A stretch of DNA of 11,049 nucleotides, from positions 1-11,049 of the forward strand of contig JAHJDQ010000194.1 of assembly GCA_018812355.1 (NCBI GenBank), in the 5' to 3' direction. The DNA is from Nanobdellota archaeon. GTDB taxonomy: Archaea; Nanobdellota; Nanobdellia; Woesearchaeales; GW2011-AR9. The notes below the pieces were generated by a model. It searched no databases and was not told where the DNA came from. It worked only from the letters and a program-made list of their open reading frames with translations. This document shows, one piece after another, positions 4,317 to 11,049 of the stretch; the stretch's first letter is position 1; every line of letters starts with the position of its first letter. Made by a program: the position numbers and the translations under genes.

Positions 4317-7300
4317 TCAATAAAACTACCCAAACCTACTTGCTTCTCTTTCTCTCTCCCAAAAAAAGAATCAAGATTTAATTGAAGAATTTCTAATGTT
4401 TGTTTTAAGTAAGGAGAGAAATCATACTTTTCTGCTAAAGTCATCGAATGCCCCATGTATTTAATCACCGAACCTTCTGAAATAGTAAAAATTAATTTTC
4501 CCCCATTACAACTAATACACTTTCCGCTTAAAGGAGGTCGACGATATTTTGCATTACACTTAACACATCTAAACTTTTGCATTGAAAATTTACGGAAATT
4601 ACCTTTAATATCTTTTAAAAAATGTTTTTGAATCACTAATTTAGCCACATCATCCATATCTACTGCCCTAATCTTTTTAGCCAATTCCATCTGTCCAATC
4701 AACTTCTCTTCCATCGAAGGAAGCGTCTTATAAGCAGAACATCTTACTCCCCTATTAATATCAGAAATAGGATGGGTAAAACCGATTTGTTCGTATTGTT
4801 TTTCTGTTCCTAACCGATTAACTAATCTTTCTATTTTTACTTCCCCGGGAGATTTCATTTCTAAGGCAGCTTCATACAATTCTAAAGGATACTTCCAGAC
4901 TGTGTCCATTTCTAAAACTTGATCATCAACTTCGGAAGGATAAAGTGTTGTTGTCAATACTAGAGGAGCGTCCATTGTTTTTGCTCCCCGTCTTTCTGGC
5001 AAGTATTGACGAGAAAAGTTTAACAAGGCATCCATTAACAACATTACCGCCGCTTCATCACCATCACAATCCCTTCTCAACCCTGCATGAAACATTGGAT
5101 GAGCCAATAAACACTGGGTTTCTGAAAATCCGATAATCCTCCCAACTAATCCCGCCGAGATATGTGGAGCCAACCCAATCACTAAATGTCCCACCAAATC
5201 TTTTTCATTCTTAAGATTATAAAATGGTTTAAGTTTGTAAAATTTTACTAAAAGTTCATCAATAAAATGAGTTATTTTCGTTAAAACTTTCGGCGCTGAC
5301 TTCTCTAAAGAATCAAACCCAGGTAAAACCAAATCTTGCGGTTTCAATTCCAAAATTTGTTCGTCACTAATTAATTCTTGGCCTTTAATGTCTTTAGTAT
5401 AACCTAATTTTTTTAATCTTTCCAGTGAAGTTTTAATTTCCTTTGGTTTGAAATGAGTTAAAGGTTGTTCAGTGGCATCATAACGTATTGTCCCGTCTTT
5501 ATTAACATAAAGTTCGTGTTTTGCCCGTAAAATTCCTTTTGCTAAATGTTCCACAAAATGATCTTTGTTTGACGTTCCTCTTACTCCCTTAATCAAATCT
5601 GGATGAATTTTTTCCCCTAATCGTTCTTTCGCTTTATCGAAATAATACTTGATATCTAAATCTCTTGTTTTGTAACTGTTCGCCGGCCCATGCCGGCAAG
5701 TATCTTTTTCTACATCCCCACAAAAACGACAATGATATTTTTTTTGACACTTTTTACCACACTCTTCACAAAGGGGATAAATCATTTCTTTTTGACAATC
5801 TTGACAATAAAATAAAGGAAAATTACTTCTAATCTTTCCCGTTTTTAAAGCCGCTTGAAAACTTCTTAAACGATCACCTTCTTCGCCAACCGGAAACATT
5901 ACCTGAGGCGAACCAGTCATTTTACGCAGTTTTGCTTTCTCTGGTCGACCCATTCTTGCTCCAATAAATGTTCCCGCTTTATCTTTGATCGTAAGTTCGC
6001 TTAAAAAATTAACTAGTTCTAATCCATCTTTACCTTTAACAGTTTCTGAAGTAAGATTTATCCCTTCTAATCCTTTTGTATCCTTAAAATCAAAACAGAA
6101 CGCAAAAATATTCGCTTCTTTTCGAGCTAAAACCAAATTCTCTTTGTTAACAATTTGATGCTCTACCCCTAAATAATCAAGTATTTTCTTTTTTTGTTTA
6201 TATTTTTCTTGCGGAGTATAAGGCAGGATAATCTTTTTGATTCCCTCTTCATCAATTTTCACCTTACCTTCTAAAAACCATTCTTTTAATGTTAACAAAT
6301 CTTCTCCTTTAACCAATTTCCAATAAAAAGTATAATCAGGATGAAGAGAAATTTTTAATTTTTTACTTAAACGCAGAGTTTCATCCCAACTAGGAACAGT
6401 TACCAGTGGCTGATTAATGAACTGTGTTAATCTTTCCTCACCAATTCCGATATGTCCCGCCGCTTTTTTGATTTGCTCTTTATCTTGATCAAACATGTTT
6501 CCTACAGCTTTCTCCACCTCTAATCCCCACCATTCCGCACAATAACCAACTGGAACCAAAGTATGGCCACTCTCTAAAAAATCTCCATAACTAAACATTA
6601 AGTCGCCTAAAAATAAAATTTCTTCTACTTTACTTAAAACGTGTTTTGCTTCTTCTTCTGAACTTAACTTCTTCACAGAACCGTCAATTAGTCTGACAAT
6701 TGGTCCTTCTAAACTATCACACACCACAATCGTCGCCCCTTTTCTTGGACGTTCCACTTTTAGTTGTGAACCAATCGCAATAAAATTGTTCAAAACAATT
6801 AAGGTTGCTGGATGTACTCCTGCAGCATACATCCCACAAGTTCTTCCTCGACCATACCTTAATCTAAACCCTCCCTCTGCTAAAGGGTGTGTTAAAATTG
6901 GTCGTCCTGCCACTAAGTCCATAATAAAAGTATTATTTGCTTTGACGGTTTTTTTACCGTCTTCACTTTCTTTCCCATCACTATGTGAAGAATGAATCTT
7001 TTCTTTTATCGTTAAAAATTCCTCTAACCATTCCCACTCCAACCCTAATTCTTTCCCCCATTTAGAAATATTTTTCCACAACTTAGGCGCTTTTTGAGTT
7101 AAACCCTCAGCAATTACTAACGCTACCCCTCCTCTAATCAAATTAGTTTCTATTCGTGGTAGGTCTTTATAATTAGATACTTCAAACTTCTCAGTAGGAT
7201 CCCCGTCAACCTCAACTGGAAGATGTGAAATTAAAAATTTTAATTCCTCATCTGAAGGATGATACTGTAAGTTTGTAACACGATCATGATAATCATGTAC

Positions 7301-7888
7301 CTCAACAATATAACGATTAATTTCATTTTCATCAGGATCATACGCAGAATAACCCATTTTTAATCTCACATAATCCGCTAGAATAACCGAGACTGACTGT
7401 CCTGTTCCACCTGCCGCTCTAATCGGACCGGCATATTGCAAAGCAAAATATTCTTTTCCATCTTTTCGTTTTTTTATTTTCAATCCAATAAATCCTTCTA
7501 ATGGTGCAGAAACAATTCCTAACGTTAAATAAGCAAATCCTATTCTAATCCCAACTTCAATTGCTTCTTTTTTATCCTCAAACTTACAAAATTTTTCCTT
7601 GGCCACCTCTTCTGCAATAATTAACCCGACTCGCCAATCAAGCATTCCATACTTTCCCTCTAACTCAGTAATTCTTTCTGGTATTTTTGTACCAATAATT
7701 TGTGGAGCAACGACTGAAATTAATCCGACTACTCGTTCCGCCATATTTTTTGCTACTGGAATTACTACTTTATCATCCGGATCTAACCCTTTTTTCCGAG
7801 CAGACTCTGCTAAAATGTAACTTTTTTTAACCTGCTCATTAATATTTTTAAAATATTTTTTCATTTCCGGAGAAGCAATTAGTTCCAT
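4289..7888 (-). CDS. polC: DNA polymerase D large subunit DP2
   Basis: The catalytic subunit of the archaeal replicative polymerase PolD, 1199 residues and intein-free. The N-terminal region (YFKNINEQVKKSY..., GPIRAAGGTGQSVSV at 154-168) and the double-psi barrel core are intact. The catalytic motif DCDGDEAAV has Asp940 and Asp942, equivalent to the metal-binding Asp pair; other conserved blocks are GRPILTHPLAEGGFRLRYG (328-346) and GARMGRPEKAK (643-653). Cysteine clusters at 695-731 and 1108-1127 are zinc modules. Near the C-terminus QVGLGSFI (1183-1190) sits where DP2 proteins carry a PCNA-binding box; its second aromatic is Ile, and nine more residues follow. QLNLDSFF (1169-1176) also fits the PIP pattern but lies in the preceding helix. 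It follows DP1 by 8 bp, with no SD. Confidence 0.97.
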   Translation of the reverse strand: MELIASPEMKKYFKNINEQVKKSYILAESARKKGLDPDDKVVIPVAKNMAERVVGLISVVAPQIIGTKIPERITELEGKYGMLDWRVGLIIAEEVAKEKFCKFEDKKEAIEVGIRIGFAYLTLGIVSAPLEGFIGLKIKKRKDGKEYFALQYAGPIRAAGGTGQSVSVILADYVRLKMGYSAYDPDENEINRYIVEVHDYHDRVTNLQYHPSDEELKFLISHLPVEVDGDPTEKFEVSNYKDLPRIETNLIRGGVALVIAEGLTQKAPKLWKNISKWGKELGLEWEWLEEFLTIKEKIHSSHSDGKESEDGKKTVKANNTFIMDLVAGRPILTHPLAEGGFRLRYGRGRTCGMYAAGVHPATLIVLNNFIAIGSQLKVERPRKGATIVVCDSLEGPIVRLIDGSVKKLSSEEEAKHVLSKVEEILFLGDLMFSYGDFLESGHTLVPVGYCAEWWGLEVEKAVGNMFDQDKEQIKKAAGHIGIGEERLTQFINQPLVTVPSWDETLRLSKKLKISLHPDYTFYWKLVKGEDLLTLKEWFLEGKVKIDEEGIKKIILPYTPQEKYKQKKKILDYLGVEHQIVNKENLVLARKEANIFAFCFDFKDTKGLEGINLTSETVKGKDGLELVNFLSELTIKDKAGTFIGARMGRPEKAKLRKMTGSPQVMFPVGEEGDRLRSFQAALKTGKIRSNFPLFYCQDCQKEMIYPLCEECGKKCQKKYHCRFCGDVEKDTCRHGPANSYKTRDLDIKYYFDKAKERLGEKIHPDLIKGVRGTSNKDHFVEHLAKGILRAKHELYVNKDGTIRYDATEQPLTHFKPKEIKTSLERLKKLGYTKDIKGQELISDEQILELKPQDLVLPGFDSLEKSAPKVLTKITHFIDELLVKFYKLKPFYNLKNEKDLVGHLVIGLAPHISAGLVGRIIGFSETQCLLAHPMFHAGLRRDCDGDEAAVMLLMDALLNFSRQYLPERRGAKTMDAPLVLTTTLYPSEVDDQVLEMDTVWKYPLELYEAALEMKSPGEVKIERLVNRLGTEKQYEQIGFTHPISDINRGVRCSAYKTLPSMEEKLIGQMELAKKIRAVDMDDVAKLVIQKHFLKDIKGNFRKFSMQKFRCVKCNAKYRRPPLSGKCISCNGGKLIFTISEGSVIKYMGHSMTLAEKYDFSPYLKQTLEILQLNLDSFFGREKEKQVGLGSFIDQPSTTTSA

Positions 7889-7896
7889 TTTTTCAT

Positions 7897-9546
7897 TTAG
7901 ATAAATTTAAGAATCTTAACCTCCCTTGTTTTTAAATTGACTAAAGGTACTCTTCCTGGTTCTGGTTCATGGCCGAGTTTTTCCTGAAAACTGGTTTTAC
8001 CTTGCCAACAACTACCACAAATCATTGTTACTCCTCGATAATTCGCCACACTACAATAATGAATATGTCCGGAAAGAAAAAAATCAGGGATAGTTTTGAT
8101 TAACAAAGGATCTTCATCATAACCTGGAAAATAAGGCGTGGAAGTAAAAGCAGGTGCGAGATGCCTTCTTTTTAACAAAAATTGCATAATCAAATCAGCT
8201 CGATGATAACCTCCGTTCATTCTAATTGATTCAACTTCACTAACATAATAATCAAAACTAAATCCATGATACATCAAAACATTAAATCCGGAAAAATTCT
8301 CGCTTTGTCCAATGTTAATGATGGCAGGATTAGCCACAAGAATTATATTTGGAATATTAAATAATTTTTCTGCATACTCCTGGTGGAATTCCCTTTGTGG
8401 TTCCGCAAGATGCACACCGTCGTGATTTCCTGGACTAATAATGATTTGTTTATTAGTTGGAATTTGTTTGATTAAACTGGAAAATTCTTCATATTGTTCA
8501 GCTAATCTTTTAATCTCTAAATCATCTTCATGACTCGGATAAATTCCTACACCGTCAACTACATCACCAGCAATAAAAATATATTTTACTTTTTCGGCAA
8601 TTTGTCGTTGTTTTTCATCACCAACTCTGCCGTTAATCCAACGTAAAAATTTTTCTAAAGCGTCACCTAAAAATTGTTTAGAACCAACATGTAAATCAGA
8701 TAAAAATATAGCGTACTCTTCTTTCACACTTTTTTTCAGATTGTTATTAATTGGTATTTCGGGCCAAATTATTTTATCTGCAAAAATGATTTTATCGCCA
8801 CTCGCTCCACTTACCCCAATCACTTCATCATTAACTAAATCTTTAGCGCTTTTGTATAATTCTTTTTTACTTTTAGAAATTAACACTTTCATTAAACCTG
8901 TTGGGTCTTCCAAAGTTAGAATTATGTTTCCGTTCCGTGTTTCTTTTATTTCATAAACCGCTCCAATCACACTGACTTGTTCACGTTCTTTCTTCATTTG
9001 TAAACGATTAATTGCTAAAGTTGCATTTAATTCTTGTCTGTTCCTTAACAAACTTTCCAAAAAGCGGTATCGGGAAAGAAATATTGTTGTAAAATCTTGC
9101 ACAGTATATTTTTTAGGAGTAATTTTCGGAGAATAAATTACTTTCACGCCTGAATCATTACTTTTTATCTTCTCAATCTTCCCCATGCTCTCAATCTTAG
9201 ATTCTTTGATTTCATCAATACCACCTTCTCCTTTCTCTAACTCTTTTGTTAATTTCCTTTTCAATTCACTTTTTAGTCTAATTTGTTTGAATTGATCCAA
9301 CTGATCAACATAAAGATTGTAATTACTATTTTTTTCAGCAATAACCCGATATTTATCTAAATCATGCCAATTAACTAAATTTGTTTGTAAGGTAATAATT
9401 TCTGAATAATCTTTATTTAAAACCACCAAATCATTTTCACTTTCTAAATTTTTCAACAGATCTTGATCTAGTTCATTCTCAAGAATTTCCTGATTGACTA
9501 GAAAACCTCGTTTAAACATCTCCTGCACAAATTCTGCTTTACTCAT
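7897..9546 (-). CDS. polB: DNA polymerase D small subunit DP1 (3'-5' exonuclease)
   Basis: The proofreading subunit of PolD, 549 residues. The N-terminal part (1-85) is a small helical domain, followed by a charged, low-complexity linker (about 88-135, KRKLTKELEKGEGGIDEIKE...). An OB fold (about 188-262, VSVIGAVYEIKETRNG...LTLEDPTG) leads to a calcineurin-like phosphoesterase domain with an intact metal site: Asp284 and His286 (SDLHVGS), Asp328 (GDVVDG), Asn374 and His375 (PGNHDG), His427 (YHGFS), and His494 and His496 (SGHIHY). Full conservation indicates an active Mre11-like 3'-5' exonuclease, unlike the inactive eukaryotic B subunits. It lies 9 bp after cdc6 and 8 bp before DP2, a replication operon order also known from Thermococcales. 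No SD is evident before its ATG. Confidence 0.97.
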   Translation of the reverse strand: MSKAEFVQEMFKRGFLVNQEILENELDQDLLKNLESENDLVVLNKDYSEIITLQTNLVNWHDLDKYRVIAEKNSNYNLYVDQLDQFKQIRLKSELKRKLTKELEKGEGGIDEIKESKIESMGKIEKIKSNDSGVKVIYSPKITPKKYTVQDFTTIFLSRYRFLESLLRNRQELNATLAINRLQMKKEREQVSVIGAVYEIKETRNGNIILTLEDPTGLMKVLISKSKKELYKSAKDLVNDEVIGVSGASGDKIIFADKIIWPEIPINNNLKKSVKEEYAIFLSDLHVGSKQFLGDALEKFLRWINGRVGDEKQRQIAEKVKYIFIAGDVVDGVGIYPSHEDDLEIKRLAEQYEEFSSLIKQIPTNKQIIISPGNHDGVHLAEPQREFHQEYAEKLFNIPNIILVANPAIINIGQSENFSGFNVLMYHGFSFDYYVSEVESIRMNGGYHRADLIMQFLLKRRHLAPAFTSTPYFPGYDEDPLLIKTIPDFFLSGHIHYCSVANYRGVTMICGSCWQGKTSFQEKLGHEPEPGRVPLVNLKTREVKILKFI

Positions 9547-9555
9547 TTTTTAATT

Positions 9556-10758
9556 TTAAGAAGATAAATTGAGCGATTTTTCCAAAATCTCTTTTAATTT
9601 GAAAAGAACAGTTTCTTCAATCGCTAGAGCCACTTCTCTTGTCCGTCCATAACGACCTTTAGAAATAATTTTAGCATTGATTATTCCTAACATATCCAAC
9701 TCTGCTAAGATATCGCTCACTCTTCTTTGTGTCAGCACATTAAACTTGCTACGTGTACAAAGACTTTTGTACAATTCATAAATTTCTCCAGTAAAGATAT
9801 TCTTTTTTTGTGGAGAAATTAAAAAAATCGCATAAAGTACTAATTGAAACTGTTTCGGTTGAGATGTTGCCGCATTAATAATTTTATCTGACTCAATTTT
9901 TCTCTCAGCCTCGTCCAAATGAATAATACCTACCTCTGCTGCCCCACTCCTCTCGGCAACCTCACCCGCTACCCTTAACAAATCAATTGCTCTTCGGGCA
10001 TCACCATGCTCTCTCGCTGCATAAGCTGAACATTTTTCAATTACTCCTGATTGTACTGCTCCCTCTTTAAATGCAGTATCCGCCCGTTTACGTAAAATAT
10101 CTTGAATTTGTAAAGCATTATAAGGAGGAAAAACAATTTCTTCCTCAGAAAGACTACTTCTTACCCTTGGATCAAGATTTTCAGCAAAAATTAAATTATT
10201 GGAAATACCTAATAAACAAATTTGCGCTTTTTTAAGTTCAGCATTAATCCTAGTAAAGTTATAGAGTACCCCATCACCAATCTTTTTCGTTAAGTGATCA
10301 ATCTCATCTAATACTAATAGTAATAACTGCTCTTCATTATCCAATAATTGATAAAACAAGTTATACAATTCATCAGTTGGCAAACCAGTTGAGGGAACAT
10401 CTTGCCCAAAATCCTTGATTAACTGCGCGACTAAACGATATTCCGTATCCGCTACCCGTTTAAGTTTACAATTAATATAAACTGTTTTTAATTTAATCTT
10501 ATTTTTAACAGCAATTTCATTCATTGATTCTAAGACATGTTTAACTGCTAAAGTTTTGCCCGTTCCAGTCTTACCATAAATAAATAAGTTGGAAGGTTTC
10601 TCTAATCTTAACGCCGGAGCTAAAATATTAGCAACTTCCTGTAATTGTTCCTCTCGATAAACTACTGCAGACGGCATATAAGCAGGCATTAATGCCGCTT
10701 TGTTCATAAAAAAAGAATCTTTCTTAAGGAAACTCTCAAAAAAATTGTTTATCTTCAC
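9556..10758 (-). CDS. cdc6: Orc1/Cdc6 replication initiator
   Basis: A 400-residue AAA+ origin-binding protein that loads MCM helicase. Walker A is GKTGTGKT (62-69); Walker B is LVLDEID with Asp151 and Glu152; sensor 1 is SNN (186-188); an arginine-finger candidate is Arg198 in DPRVRSS; sensor 2 is HGDARRAIDLLR (251-262). The C-terminal winged helix (about 300-380) has the basic recognition segment LTQRRVSDILAELDMLG. The start is GTG at 10758: it includes the family's N-terminal stretch running into MPAYMPSAVVYREEQ, and GGGGGTGA lies 7 nt upstream. An ATG two bases further upstream is in another frame and hits a stop at once. It is the first gene of the cdc6-DP1-DP2 run and lies beside the putative origin, as expected for an initiator. 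Confidence 0.96.
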   Translation of the reverse strand: MKINNFFESFLKKDSFFMNKAALMPAYMPSAVVYREEQLQEVANILAPALRLEKPSNLFIYGKTGTGKTLAVKHVLESMNEIAVKNKIKLKTVYINCKLKRVADTEYRLVAQLIKDFGQDVPSTGLPTDELYNLFYQLLDNEEQLLLLVLDEIDHLTKKIGDGVLYNFTRINAELKKAQICLLGISNNLIFAENLDPRVRSSLSEEEIVFPPYNALQIQDILRKRADTAFKEGAVQSGVIEKCSAYAAREHGDARRAIDLLRVAGEVAERSGAAEVGIIHLDEAERKIESDKIINAATSQPKQFQLVLYAIFLISPQKKNIFTGEIYELYKSLCTRSKFNVLTQRRVSDILAELDMLGIINAKIISKGRYGRTREVALAIEETVLFKLKEILEKSLNLSS

Positions 10759-10762
10759 ATCC

Positions 10763-10770
10763 TCACCCCC
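10763..10770 (-). promoter_or_regulatory. SD of cdc6, shared with the ORB G-tract
   Basis: On the minus strand GGGGGTGA ends shortly before the GTG start, with 7 nt from the G-run to the start codon. It matches the 16S anti-SD apart from one wobble. The five Gs are also the G-tract of the ORB-like box, so one sequence may serve both translation and origin binding. It supports the choice of GTG. Confidence 0.6.
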
Positions 10771-10789
10771 TTATTTCCTATGGAAAACG
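10766..10789 (-). promoter_or_regulatory. Origin recognition box (ORB-like) next to cdc6
   Basis: Read on the minus strand, TTTCC-ATA-GGAAA is followed by TAA and five Gs. This agrees closely with the archaeal ORB/mini-ORB layout known from Pyrococcus and Sulfolobus, a TTTCCAnTGGAAAc-type dyad, a short spacer and a G-tract, bound by the Orc1/Cdc6 winged helix (dyad) and AAA+ domain (G-tract). It lies within 32 bp of the cdc6 start. The spacer is one base shorter than in the consensus as I remember it. Only one clear copy is visible, so further boxes may lie beyond the window edge. Confidence 0.7.
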
Positions 10790-10824
10790 TATTTTAGTAA
10801 TTTAAAACATATTCTGTTGCATTT

Positions 10825-10836
10825 CTATATAAAAAA
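10825..10836 (-). promoter_or_regulatory. TATA box for cdc6-DP1-DP2
   Basis: On the minus strand TTTTTTATATAG is the best box A upstream of cdc6 and predicts initiation near 10800 with a leader of about 40 nt. The ORB-like box would then lie inside the leader, a few bases past the transcription start, where bound Orc1/Cdc6 could repress its own operon. A weaker TTTAAATTA near 10796-10804 is an alternative. Confidence 0.5.
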
Positions 10837-10920
10837 TTTGTTAGCACAGTATACCCTTAACCAAATATATTTTTTAACACCTATACTGCAGATGGAACTA
10901 AGTATAAATACTTATTGCTC

Positions 10921-11049
10921 AATTAAAAAGTAGTAACTTTAATTATACCTAAAACAAAAATATTTTTTAGAAATACCACAATAAAATTAACTATATCAAC
11001 AATTAATCAAAAATCATTTATTTTATATAATTATTTAAACATAATACTC
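10921..11049. other. Very AT-rich stretch, probable origin unwinding region
   Basis: By my count only 18 of 129 bases are G or C (about 14 percent), much lower than the preceding 120 bp. No coding region, RNA gene or clear repeat is visible. An extremely AT-rich block beside an ORB and cdc6 is what a duplex unwinding element looks like in archaeal origins. The window ends inside it, so its far boundary and any opposing ORBs cannot be seen. Confidence 0.5.

Noticed and set aside
6786..6995. Small ORFs antisense to DP2 and to other genes
   Set aside because: They lie fully inside strongly conserved genes on the other strand, have no promoter or SD, and match no family.
7889..7896. Alternative upstream ATG (7894-7896, minus) for DP2
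   Set aside because: It is out of frame and reaches a stop after five codons (MKKWN), so the ATG at 7888 is kept.
10700..10933. 77-residue + strand ORF across the cdc6 start and origin
   Set aside because: It overlaps the conserved N-terminus of cdc6 antisense and then AT-rich non-coding DNA; no SD, no recognisable domain, low-complexity translation.

Overview
The window is archaeal. It carries both subunits of DNA polymerase D (DP1 and DP2), Orc1/Cdc6, Hjc, TFE, aIF2-beta, a tRNase Z and a DUF424 protein, and it has TATA-box promoters with several starts that lack a Shine-Dalgarno sequence. PolD is absent from Crenarchaeota. The DNA is AT-rich, packing is tight (ATGA overlaps, abutting or overlapping convergent genes), and TFE has a very lysine-rich tail. 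By general impression this fits a euryarchaeal or DPANN (Woesearchaeota/Pacearchaeota-like) genome; the lineage is an inference.

Layout. Positions 1-214: intergenic DNA with a G-tract-flanked inverted repeat that resembles an origin recognition box, a short palindrome, a TATA box and an SD. Positions 215-2161 (+): a compact run of HAD hydrolase, RNase Z and Hjc. Positions 2194-2994 (+): TFE, whose stop codon directly abuts the stop of a convergent small membrane protein (2995-3225, -). Positions 3226-3609: a non-coding stretch with two tandem long hairpins. Positions 3610-4316 (+): aIF2-beta and a DUF424 protein, coupled by ATGA. Positions 4289-10758 (-): the replication block cdc6, DP1, DP2 (in order of transcription), with DP2 overlapping the DUF424 gene tail-to-tail by 28 bp. 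Positions 10759-11049: probable replication origin, with an ORB-like box overlapping the cdc6 ribosome-binding site and a very AT-rich stretch beyond it.

The strongest unexplained signal is the hairpin pair at 3323-3554. The two units share an almost identical core: an 18-nt left motif, an 11-nt right motif, an asymmetric internal loop CAAAGGA/GT, a 5-bp helix, a 4-nt 3' bulge and a 7-bp helix. Their outer stems (17 bp and 14 bp, both perfect) and inner helices have quite different sequences but keep pairing. The only difference inside the two conserved motifs is one base pair that flips C-G to G-C. Each unit is followed by a similar T-tract, and a TATA box lies upstream of the first. This points to a tandem pair of structured RNAs (or a structured DNA element) that matches no family I recognise.

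Functionally the window joins replication initiation and elongation (Orc1/Cdc6, PolD, putative origin), recombination (Hjc), transcription initiation (TFE), tRNA 3' maturation (RNase Z) and translation initiation (aIF2-beta). These are core information-processing genes; nothing looks like a plasmid, prophage or insertion sequence.
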